A model generated the notes under the pieces. That model did no database searches, was not told the origin of the DNA, and worked only from the letters and a program-made list of their open reading frames with translations. A stretch of 35,461 nt of DNA, from the NCBI GenBank assembly GCA_945898095.1, contig CAMDHE010000044.1, forward strand, positions 1 through 35,461, in the 5' to 3' direction. Made by a program: the position numbers and the translations under genes. Position 1 is the stretch's first letter, and every line of letters begins with the position of its first letter. Shown piece by piece: positions 23,933-31,873 of the stretch. Source of the DNA: Roseateles toxinivorans. GTDB lineage: Bacteria; Pseudomonadota; Gammaproteobacteria; Burkholderiales; Burkholderiaceae_C.

Positions 23933-25495
23933 ATGAAGAAAACTAAACTCAGGCTGGGCATCGACGTGGGGGGCACGAACACCGACGGGGTGCTGATGTC
24001 GGGCAGCGAGGTGCTGGGGGCCCACAAGAGCTTCACCACAGACGACATCAGCGGGGGCGTGATCAGCACAGTGAGCGAGCTGCTGCAAGGATCAGGCGTG
24101 CCGGCGGGCAATATCGGCAGCGTCATGATCGGAACGACGCAGTTCGTCAACGCCTTCCTGCAACGCCGCCATCTGTCCGAAGTGGCGGTGGTGCGCATTT
24201 GCCTGCCGAAGTCGGACGGCGTGCCACCGATGGTGGCCTGGCCAGACGACCTGCGCGCCATCATCGGCTCTCACATCTATCTGGTGGGTGGCGGCTCCTT
24301 CTACACCGGACTCGAATATGCGTCATTGGACGAGGATGAGTTGGACAAGGTTGGCCGCGACATCGCGAAAAAGGGCTTGAATGCGATCGTCATCACCGCC
24401 AACTTTGCGCCGGTGCGCCCTGACATCGAGGAGCGTGCCGCGTCCATCCTGCGCCGGCATCTGCCCAACGCCGACATCACGCTGTCGGCGCAAGTCGGCG
24501 GTATGGGTCTGATCGACCGGGAGAATGCCGCCATCATCAACGCCGCGTTGTCCCAACTCTCGCGCAAGGTCGTCACCTCGCTCGTCAGTGCCTTCCAAAG
24601 CGTGGGCATCAATGCCCCGATCTACATCAGCCAGAACGACGGCACGCTGATCAGCACCGAGTATGCGCAGCGCTTTCCCATCTTCACCTGCTCGGCCGGC
24701 CCCACCAACAGCATCCGGGGCGCGGCCTTCCTCACGGGCTTGCAGGAAGCCGTGGTGGTGGACATCGGCGGTACGACGACCGACGTTGGCTTCCTGCTGC
24801 GCGGCTTTCCAAGAGAGACCGCCACCGCCAACACCATCGGCGGCGTGCGGACCAACTTTCGCATGCCCGACGTGCTCTCGATCGCTCTGGGGGGCGGCAC
24901 GGTTGTGCGTCAAAGTGCCACCGGCATCACCCTGGGGCCGGACTCGGTGGGCTACCAGCTCAAGGACAAGGGCATGATCTTTGGCGGCGACACGCTCACC
25001 ACCACCGACATCGCGGTGCGTGCGGGCCAGTTCTCGCTGGGCGACAGGAGCAAGGTCGCGGGCCTTCCCGATGCGTTGGTGAGCAGCGTGCTGGACATCA
25101 TCCACGCCCGCATCGAGGTCGCCATCGACCAGATGAAGACCAACAGCCGGCCAGTGCCCGTGGTGCTGGTCGGCGGCGGTGCGATCCTGGTGTCGCGTCC
25201 CCTCAAAGGTGCCTCTCAGGTGTACCAGCCCGAGTATGCCGAAGTGGCCAATGCCATAGGTGCGGCGATCGCACTGGTCAGCGGCCGTGTGGACCGGCTC
25301 TTTGACGTCGGTGCGCTGGGACGCGAAGGCGCGCTGGCCAAGGCCAAGAGCGAGGCCATCGCCGCCGCCGTTGCTGCGGGCGCCGACCCGGACAGCGTGC
25401 AGATCGTGGATGTGGTCGAACTGCCGATGATGCACATAAAGAGCGGTTCGGTGCAGATCAAGGTGCGCGCCGTGGGCGAGCTGGCTGACGAATGA
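23933..25495 (+). CDS. HyuA-like hydantoinase/oxoprolinase-family ATPase (short type)
   Basis: The product has 520 residues, shorter than the classical HyuA (about 690) because the C-terminal domain is missing. The first phosphate motif is GIDVGGTNTDGVLM, with Asn as in this subfamily, and the second is VVVDIGGTTTDVGFLLRGFP. GTTQFVNAFLQRR, SAGPTNSIRGAAFL and SIALGGGTVVR complete the ATPase core. There is no HyuB partner; instead a DUF917 protein follows 28 bp downstream. This pairing is common, and related fused proteins are known, so the two probably form one enzyme. The start is the ATG at 23933 with GAGGAAAG before it; the frame is open further upstream through the box region but without family sequence. 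Confidence 0.9.
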   Translation: MKKTKLRLGIDVGGTNTDGVLMSGSEVLGAHKSFTTDDISGGVISTVSELLQGSGVPAGNIGSVMIGTTQFVNAFLQRRHLSEVAVVRICLPKSDGVPPMVAWPDDLRAIIGSHIYLVGGGSFYTGLEYASLDEDELDKVGRDIAKKGLNAIVITANFAPVRPDIEERAASILRRHLPNADITLSAQVGGMGLIDRENAAIINAALSQLSRKVVTSLVSAFQSVGINAPIYISQNDGTLISTEYAQRFPIFTCSAGPTNSIRGAAFLTGLQEAVVVDIGGTTTDVGFLLRGFPRETATANTIGGVRTNFRMPDVLSIALGGGTVVRQSATGITLGPDSVGYQLKDKGMIFGGDTLTTTDIAVRAGQFSLGDRSKVAGLPDALVSSVLDIIHARIEVAIDQMKTNSRPVPVVLVGGGAILVSRPLKGASQVYQPEYAEVANAIGAAIALVSGRVDRLFDVGALGREGALAKAKSEAIAAAVAAGADPDSVQIVDVVELPMMHIKSGSVQIKVRAVGELADE

Positions 25496-25523
25496 CCTAC
25501 CAACCCAACCGACGAACACCCAT

Positions 25524-26624
25524 ATGCGAATGATTGAAACCGTGCAGGAAATCCAGGACATGGCCCGAGGGGCGGTCTTTTTGGGGTCGGGCGGCGGAGG
25601 CGATCCCTACGTGGGCGAGTTGTTCCTGCGCCAGCAGCTCAACCTGGGGCGTCACGCGAAGATCGTGGACGCCAGTGAGCTGGCCGATGACGCCTTTGTC
25701 ATTTGTATCGCCGGCGTGGGCGCGCCCACCGTGCTGGTGGAGCACCTGGTCAGCGCCAAGACGCTGCTGCGCGTGCTCGAGCATGCTGAAAAATTCTACG
25801 GTCGCAAGGTCGACGCGCTGATCTCGGCCGAAATAGGCGGGGCCAACTCGATGTTCCCGGTGGCGCTGGGCGCGCAGACCGGGCTGCCAGTGGTCGACGG
25901 GGACGGCATGGGGCGGGCATTTCCGCACCTGGAGATGACCACCTTCAGCGTCTACGGCATCAAGACCAGCCCGGGCTTCGTGATGGACGATTCGGGCAAC
26001 GTGGTGAGCTTCGAGACCAGCACCGACCGGCTGGCCGAGGAAGTCGTGCGCGGCGTCGCCACCGCGCTGGGGGCCATGGTCTACGGCTGCTTTTACCCGA
26101 TGTCGGGTGCGCAGGTAAAGGCGACCGCTGTGCTCGGCACCATCAGCCAGACCATAGAGATCGGCCGGCATATCCGCGAAGCGCGAGACCATTTCGAGGA
26201 CCCATTCACCGGCCTGATGGCCTACCTGAACGACCCGGCCAAGGAACGCCATGCGCGCATCCTCTTCGACGGCAAAATCGTCGACGTGACGCACGAGACT
26301 CGGGACGGCTGGCATTGGGGGCGCGTGGTGATCGGTAACACCACCGACGAGTCGGATCAGCTCACCGTGGACATCCAGAACGAATTCCTGATCGTAAAAA
26401 GAAATGGCCGCACCGTGACCGTGGTGCCGGACTTGATCAGCGTGCTGGACACCGAGACCGCCGAGCCGCTGACGGCCGAGATGCTCGCCTACGGCCAGCG
26501 CGTTCGCGTCATCGGCTACAGCGCTGCGCCAGTCATGCGCAGACCCGAATGCCTGAAGGTCTTCGGTCCCAGGATGTTCGGCCTGGACGAAGACTTCGTG
26601 CCGGTGGAAGAGTTGACGGGCTGA
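25524..26624 (+). CDS. DUF917 family protein
   Basis: The product has 366 residues. Characteristic blocks are GAVFLGSGGGGDPYVGEL near the N-terminus, SAEIGGANSMFPVALGAQTG, VVDGDGMGRAFPHLEMTTF and a C-terminal GYSAAPVMRRPECLKVFGP. The biochemical role of the family is not established; it usually accompanies a HyuA-like ATPase and may take the place of HyuB. The Gly-rich loop near residues 18-27 suggests nucleotide or phosphate binding. Two close ATG codons (25524, 25530) are possible and neither has a clear ribosome site, so translation may depend on the upstream gene. The gene faces the LuxR-type regulator tail to tail, 70 bp apart. Confidence 0.9.
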   Translation: MRMIETVQEIQDMARGAVFLGSGGGGDPYVGELFLRQQLNLGRHAKIVDASELADDAFVICIAGVGAPTVLVEHLVSAKTLLRVLEHAEKFYGRKVDALISAEIGGANSMFPVALGAQTGLPVVDGDGMGRAFPHLEMTTFSVYGIKTSPGFVMDDSGNVVSFETSTDRLAEEVVRGVATALGAMVYGCFYPMSGAQVKATAVLGTISQTIEIGRHIREARDHFEDPFTGLMAYLNDPAKERHARILFDGKIVDVTHETRDGWHWGRVVIGNTTDESDQLTVDIQNEFLIVKRNGRTVTVVPDLISVLDTETAEPLTAEMLAYGQRVRVIGYSAAPVMRRPECLKVFGPRMFGLDEDFVPVEELTG

Positions 26625-26694
26625 AGTCGACCGCACTCTCCTCCCTCGCACCACAGCAGTCGGGCGGCAAGGCGCGCCGCGCTCGAGAGTTTTT

Positions 26695-29385
26695 TCAGGG
26701 CATCAGCGCACGGCGCCGTGCTTGCGCTACCGCATCCTCGCGCTTGCCCACTTCGAGCTTGGCGAAGATCGCCTTCAGGTGCTTTTTCACGGTCTCGGGA
26801 GACAGCAGCAGCGTCTTGGCGATCATTTTGGTCGACTGGTCCTTGGCCAATTCACAAAGGACATCGAGCTCACGGGGCGTGAACGCGCTGGTGGCGCTTG
26901 GTCGACTGAACGCACTGGTGGCGCTGGACCTTGCGCGGAATGCGGACTCCCAGGTTTTGACCACATGCCCGGCCCAGGCGCTGGTCAGCCCCAGGCTTTT
27001 TTCGCTCACGGCCCTGACCTGGACCATCACTTCCGCGCCAAAGCCGATAAATATCTGCACCACGCCGCATTTCTGCGCAAACAGCAATGCGCGCTGCAGA
27101 TCGCGCCCAGCTTCGCCATCGCGTCCCAGCAGACGCAAGGCATGCGAACGCATCACCAGCGCGGTGATTTCACTGAGGTGGTAGCTGCTCGCTATGGACA
27201 TCGCCAGAAATAGATTGGCGGTTTCGAGTGCCGCGTCCTGCCTCTCTGCATGCAGTTGCAGGAAAAAGCGCGCTCGTGCAAGGGCCTCCACCGTATCCCA
27301 GGGCAGCGTCGCGGGCAGGCAGGCAGACTGCCAGAGCTCGTCCAGTGGCATGGAGGTAGCGATGAGCTCGGCATTGATGGCTTCGCCGAATCTCACTTCG
27401 AGTTCGACCTGAGCTGCGGCGGCGATCGCCGCAAGATGGGGGAGGTTTTCCTCAGCAGCGAAATGGCGTGCGCCATTCAACAGTTCGATCGCGCGCAGGG
27501 CATTGCCACCTGCCGCTTCGCAGATCGCCGGGTCCACCATCGTGCCGACGTAAAACTCAAACATATTGAACGACTCTGTCAAAACAATGGATGAAAATTG
27601 CCCCACTGCTGCGTCAAGGTCAGCGCGCTGAAAGAGTATTTTTCTCAGTAAGACCGAGGTGACTTGACCGAGAACATGGGGCCGGTATTGCACGAAGTTG
27701 ACGTCTTGGTGCAGCAAATGCCGGATGATTTGCTCGGCGTTGTCGAGCTCGCCGCGGGCATAGGCATTGCGCGCCTGGTACATCCGTATCCAGGGTTTGG
27801 TCAGATAACCTGAATCCCGATACAAGCGTTCGATCTGGGCCGTGCGGCGCTCGCACCGGTCCACCGGGCCGTAGCGTTGCAACAAGCTGATTTCGATCGA
27901 CAAGCACATGCACAGCGCTCGTCTGTCTTCGGCACCACCGGCCTGAGCCAACTGCTTGGCATGCTCCAGCACGGGCCACCGCGAAAACAGCAGCGACTGC
28001 TCGGCCTGGGTCAGCAGCATGGAACAACGCGCCACCTCAAGTTCCAGTCGCGCCGGGCCCTCGGCACAAAGTTCACTTTCATTGATGGCAGTTTCGATAC
28101 GCTCAAACTGGACGCCAGGCGTCAGACTCAGCGCAACCTGCTGCACCATTCGCAGCAAGCGCAACCGGGGATGGCGAGAAATCGTCGCTGGCGGCAGCAG
28201 CTGCAGCATCGCGCGCACACGCAGAGCGCCTTCGCTGAGCAGCAACAGAATCGCCCCTGCGTCTTCGATCATTTGCGCCGCTGCATCCAGCTGGCCGGCA
28301 GCCACTGCATGTTCCACCGCCTCGTAAACCCGCTGCCTTTCGATCATGTGGTGCGCGGCGCGCAAATGCAGCTCAGCTCTCTTACCCGGGGCGCTTACGT
28401 CCATCGCATCAAGAAAATAGTCGCTCAACAAAGGGTGCAGTCGCGCGCTCCAATTTGATTCATCCACGACCACAATGGGCTTCAACGCGGAGAGTTCACG
28501 GATAAACCCCAGGCTGTCAAGGCGCTTGCGCACCGAGTTCGCCGAATCCACGTCCAGCGTTGCCAGCACCGACACCTCCGAAAGAAACGCAAGGGTCTCG
28601 GGTTTGAGCGTGGAAAAAACCTCCTCGGCCAGGTAGTCAAAAATCTGTCGGCGCGGCATCTTGGCGCTGGCTTCGACAGTCCAGTTGTCCAGCGCTCCTC
28701 CGACGGCGCTCAAGCGCGCCAGTTGCAGCGCGAAGGGCCAGCCGTCGGCATAGCTGGCAACCTGCTCCAGCGCCTGCTGCGGCATATAGTCCTGCAGCAA
28801 GGAACAGGTCTCGGAAAAGTTGAAGCGCAGGAAGTCGGCGTCGACAATCCGGATCTTGCCCGCCAGCTGCAGCCTCGTCAGCGGAATATGCGGCATCTCA
28901 CGACTCGCCAGCACCACGCTGACATTGACCGGAGCCGCCCAGGTGATGGCTTCGATGACATCGTCCACCAGTTCCGTGGAGGCGATTTCAAACTCGTCGA
29001 TGAAGATCAGCAGCGGCTGCGAAATGCCGGCAATAAGGCCTGCCAAGTCAGGCGCCTGTGCCCTTCCCTTGAGTTTCGAAGGCAGCTTGCTGTAGGCCAG
29101 TGCCGCCAGCAAGCTCTCGGAAAATATTTCCGGATCCTTGTCCTTGGCATCACAGTTCAACCAGCAGACCGTGGCGCCTTCCTGTTCTGCACGGCGTGCC
29201 AGTTGTGCCAGCAGCGTGGTCTTGCCAAAGCCGGCTGGGGCGACCACGACGGTCAAACGTGCCGTCGTCGGCGGCGCCGAAAGCAGCAGCGAAATCAGGC
29301 GCTCGCGCCAGACCGCCTCATCGATATGCACGATCGGTGCATATTGACTACGTTGGGCTTGCCTGAGATGACCTCTGAATTTCAT
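26695..29385 (-). CDS. MalT-type (LAL) LuxR-family ATPase regulator
   Basis: The product has about 896 residues from the ATG at 29385. It has an N-terminal STAND ATPase with the P-loop VVAPAGFGKTTLL (residues 49-57) and the Walker B LLIFIDEFE. A long helical, TPR-like sensor fills the middle, and the C-terminal LuxR HTH reads FTPRELDVLCELAKDQSTK and then LLLSPETVKKHLKAIFAKL. MalT-type proteins bind inducer and ATP, oligomerise and activate catabolic promoters at short asymmetric boxes. The frame is open to 29499, but that upstream ATG directly touches the C8 tract of box 3 and the added 38 residues do not look like the family, so 29385 is preferred. A 27-bp tandem duplication (26881-26898 and 26908-26925) sits in the linker just before the HTH. 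It is the best candidate activator for boxes 1-3. Confidence 0.88.
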   Translation of the reverse strand: MKFRGHLRQAQRSQYAPIVHIDEAVWRERLISLLLSAPPTTARLTVVVAPAGFGKTTLLAQLARRAEQEGATVCWLNCDAKDKDPEIFSESLLAALAYSKLPSKLKGRAQAPDLAGLIAGISQPLLIFIDEFEIASTELVDDVIEAITWAAPVNVSVVLASREMPHIPLTRLQLAGKIRIVDADFLRFNFSETCSLLQDYMPQQALEQVASYADGWPFALQLARLSAVGGALDNWTVEASAKMPRRQIFDYLAEEVFSTLKPETLAFLSEVSVLATLDVDSANSVRKRLDSLGFIRELSALKPIVVVDESNWSARLHPLLSDYFLDAMDVSAPGKRAELHLRAAHHMIERQRVYEAVEHAVAAGQLDAAAQMIEDAGAILLLLSEGALRVRAMLQLLPPATISRHPRLRLLRMVQQVALSLTPGVQFERIETAINESELCAEGPARLELEVARCSMLLTQAEQSLLFSRWPVLEHAKQLAQAGGAEDRRALCMCLSIEISLLQRYGPVDRCERRTAQIERLYRDSGYLTKPWIRMYQARNAYARGELDNAEQIIRHLLHQDVNFVQYRPHVLGQVTSVLLRKILFQRADLDAAVGQFSSIVLTESFNMFEFYVGTMVDPAICEAAGGNALRAIELLNGARHFAAEENLPHLAAIAAAAQVELEVRFGEAINAELIATSMPLDELWQSACLPATLPWDTVEALARARFFLQLHAERQDAALETANLFLAMSIASSYHLSEITALVMRSHALRLLGRDGEAGRDLQRALLFAQKCGVVQIFIGFGAEVMVQVRAVSEKSLGLTSAWAGHVVKTWESAFRARSSATSAFSRPSATSAFTPRELDVLCELAKDQSTKMIAKTLLLSPETVKKHLKAIFAKLEVGKREDAVAQARRRALMP

Positions 29386-29499
29386 GCGCCGGAAAGAAGG
29401 TGGACAAACAAACTGCGGACATCTTTTTGTGGGCAGATGGTAATGCGATTCACTTGGCGATCGACCGGTCTGCATTGGGGCATATGAAATTACGTGCAT

Positions 29500-29567
29500 C
29501 CCCCCCCGATTTGCCGAGTCATCCCACCCGCCAACTCACGCCAGCCTAATCCGATGCAGCACAGAAT
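29500..29567 (+). promoter_or_regulatory. Hyu box 3 and promoter reading toward the second hyuAB pair
   Basis: A run of 8 C (29500-29507), GATTTGCCGAGTCAT, then CCCACCCGCC (29523-29532) is followed after 29 nt by the -10-like CAGAAT (29562-29567). Box 2 has the same hexamer at the same distance. The site lies 114 bp from the preferred LuxR start, on the divergent side. Confidence 0.65.
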
Positions 29568-29647
29568 ACACATGGCGGCAAGTACCCAACGCCGGTTCAA
29601 GAAACGCACCCGGTTACCCTGCCCACACAATTAAAAGGAGACTCCCC

Positions 29648-29782
29648 ATGCAAGCTCGCAAGAACAGCAATGCACAGCTCACCCCGATTCCTTTGTACGC
29701 TTACCAAGCGAGAAGTCAATGTATCGAGTTGATGTTGAAGTTGAAGTGTGCGGGCCGATTACAAAGCCGATCATCAATCTGA
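29648..29782 (+). CDS. Small open reading frame with strong ribosome site, possibly a truncated gene
   Basis: The frame has 44 codons and begins MQARKNSNAQLTPIPLYAYQ. The sequence AAAAGGAGACTCCCC before its ATG is the best ribosome site in the region, and it is the first frame after the box 3 promoter. I do not recognise the protein. Base composition turns AT-richer at about 29700, in the middle of the frame, and an overlapping frame at 29718-29801 encodes a 27-residue peptide ending in MVCGK. The likeliest reading is the first 20 or so codons of a lost gene joined to the edge of the lower-GC hyuAB segment; a leader peptide is the alternative. Confidence 0.45.
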   Translation: MQARKNSNAQLTPIPLYAYQARSQCIELMLKLKCAGRLQSRSSI

Positions 29783-29827
29783 TCATGGTGTGCGGTAAAT
29801 AAACTTCGGTTAACGAGATCACAAAAT

Positions 29828-31873
29828 ATGAAACGAATGGCAACAGACGTCGGCGGGACGTTTACGGATATCGTCTGGGTAGACGAAGCAAGTGGTGACG
29901 TCCACACGGATAAAGCGCCAACGACTCCTGGGGACGTTGTTCAGGGAGTTTTGGCGGTAATGCAAAAAACCAAGGTCGCAGCGGCCGAGATTGGTCAGTT
30001 TGTCCACGGCTCGACCGTGGCGACAAACTCTCTGGTCGTCAAAAGCGGCGGCAAAACAGGTTTGATCACAACACGCGGGTTCCGTGACTCAATTGAAATA
30101 CGGCGAGTCAATCGACCCGATGCGCATATCTACAATATTTTCTGGCGCAAACCGGATGCACTGATCCCGCGCGCGCTGCGCCTTGAAGTGACGGAACGAC
30201 TGCACTTTTCCGGCAAGGTCCTGCAGCCGGTCCAATACGACGATGTAGTGACAGCGGTAGAGGCACTTCGCAAGGAAGGGGTCGAGACCATCGCAGTTTG
30301 CTTCCTTCACGCTTACGCTAATCCCGCCCACGAACTTGAAGTCCGGGCAATCATCACCAAACTTTGGCCCGAGGTGTATGTCTCAATGAGTCATGAGGTG
30401 GCCAGAGAAATACGCGAGTACGAGCGCGTCAGTTCGACCGCAATCGATGCCTATGTCAAAAAGCCTGTCGTCAGCTATCTGCGTCGGCTGCAGAAGTCTT
30501 TCCACTACGATCTTGGCGTTCCAAATGATCCGCTAATTGCCAATTCGACTGGGGGCGTGTCGACCATTGACGCAATCGAACGGGCGCCAATCCAGATGCT
30601 TGCATCCGGACCGGCGGGCGGGGCGATTGGTGCTGCGTATCTTGCCGGCAAGACAGGCATGCTCAATCTAGTGACTGCCGATGTGGGTGGCACTACCTTT
30701 GATGTCTCCTTGGTCGTTAACGGCCGAAACGTCTTGCGTAACGAGCATGAAGTGCTGGGATATGTCGCAAAAGTTTCGTCGATAGATGTTCGAAGCGTTG
30801 GCTCGGGTGGTGGAAGCATTGCCTCTGTCGATGCCGGTGGAATGTTGGAGGTTGGTCCGGCAAGCGCCGGTGCTGATCCGGGCCCCATGTGCTACGGCCG
30901 AGGAGGCGATCGCCCAACCGTCACCGATGCTGCGGTAGTTAGTGGCATCATCGACTGGGAACGGTTCGCCGGTGGAGAAATGCTGCTTAAGCCGGAACTA
31001 TCGGCCCAGGGTGTTGAGCAGATTGCCACACGACTCGGCATTTCTTCCGACCAAGCCGCAGAGGGCATCCTTACGGTGGCCCGCAACGTCATGGCGGATG
31101 TGACGCGTCAGATTTTGGTTGGTCAGGGGCATGACCCGCGTGATTTCTCATTGCTAGGATTCGGCGGCGGTGGCGGGTTGTTTGCTTGCGACGTTGCCCG
31201 AAATCTCGACATTCCTACGGTGGTCATACCCAATCATCCGGCGGCTTTTTCCGCCTGGGGAATGCTCAGCGCCGACATCATCGGATCATTCGCACGGAGT
31301 TATGTCCAATCGGCCGATACGCTTGACCCGGCGGTTATCCGCGGCCTCTTTGCGGAAATGGAAAAAGAAGCAGTCAGCCTGATGGCCGAAGCGAAGGTAG
31401 AGCCTGGTCGAGTGACCCTCGAGCGCGTCGTCGAAGCACGCTACGAAGGTCAGGGACACGAAGTGGAAGTCTCCATGGACGGTCTAGCCCTGGATGACTC
31501 GCTGCGAACAACACTTTCCCAACGTTTTGAAGAGCGCCATGTTTATCGTTTTGGCCACTCGATGCAGGCTTCTCTGGAAACAGTCACGTTTCGGCTGCGT
31601 GCTTTTGGTGCTATGACCAAGCTGGCGATTCGCAATATCGCGATCGGCAACTCGAATGCGGAGGCGGCGCTGGTCCGAACCCGGTTGATTCACCTGGCCG
31701 GTCAGCGGCGTGATTGCGCCATTTATGAGCGCAGCAAATTACTGGCAGGCAATGTCATTCATGGCCCGGCAATCGTCGAGGAACCAGCACATGTGACCCT
31801 CATTTTCCCAGGCGACATCCTCAGGGTTGACGCCTACGGCAATCTCGTTGTGACTATCGGAGCGGATTCATGA
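29828..31873 (+). CDS. hyuA: Second HyuA-type ATPase subunit
   Basis: The product has 681 residues and all family motifs: TDVGGTFTDIVWVDEASGD (residues 6-24, with the normal Thr13), GSTVATNSLVVKSGGKTGLI, LASGPAGGAIGAAYLAG, TADVGGTTFDVSLVVNG, RSVGSGGGSIASVDAGG and LGFGGGGGLFACDVARNL. With the next gene it forms a complete HyuAB pair, an ATP-dependent ring-opening amidohydrolase or a carboxylase. It is clearly divergent from the HyuA at 21642 and is not a recent duplicate. The base composition is visibly lower in GC than the neighbours and rich in A/T third positions, which suggests acquisition from another lineage. Only a weak GAGA precedes the ATG. Confidence 0.93.
   Translation: MKRMATDVGGTFTDIVWVDEASGDVHTDKAPTTPGDVVQGVLAVMQKTKVAAAEIGQFVHGSTVATNSLVVKSGGKTGLITTRGFRDSIEIRRVNRPDAHIYNIFWRKPDALIPRALRLEVTERLHFSGKVLQPVQYDDVVTAVEALRKEGVETIAVCFLHAYANPAHELEVRAIITKLWPEVYVSMSHEVAREIREYERVSSTAIDAYVKKPVVSYLRRLQKSFHYDLGVPNDPLIANSTGGVSTIDAIERAPIQMLASGPAGGAIGAAYLAGKTGMLNLVTADVGGTTFDVSLVVNGRNVLRNEHEVLGYVAKVSSIDVRSVGSGGGSIASVDAGGMLEVGPASAGADPGPMCYGRGGDRPTVTDAAVVSGIIDWERFAGGEMLLKPELSAQGVEQIATRLGISSDQAAEGILTVARNVMADVTRQILVGQGHDPRDFSLLGFGGGGGLFACDVARNLDIPTVVIPNHPAAFSAWGMLSADIIGSFARSYVQSADTLDPAVIRGLFAEMEKEAVSLMAEAKVEPGRVTLERVVEARYEGQGHEVEVSMDGLALDDSLRTTLSQRFEERHVYRFGHSMQASLETVTFRLRAFGAMTKLAIRNIAIGNSNAEAALVRTRLIHLAGQRRDCAIYERSKLLAGNVIHGPAIVEEPAHVTLIFPGDILRVDAYGNLVVTIGADS

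Noticed and set aside
26625-26694. Possible bidirectional terminator between the DUF917 and LuxR genes (a T-run after GC-rich sequence)
   Set aside because: The T6 tract is present but I could not find a well-paired stem directly before it.
29386-29499. Extending the LuxR regulator start to the ATG at 29499
   Set aside because: That ATG directly touches the C8 tract of box 3, leaving no room for a ribosome site, and the extra 38 residues do not resemble the family.
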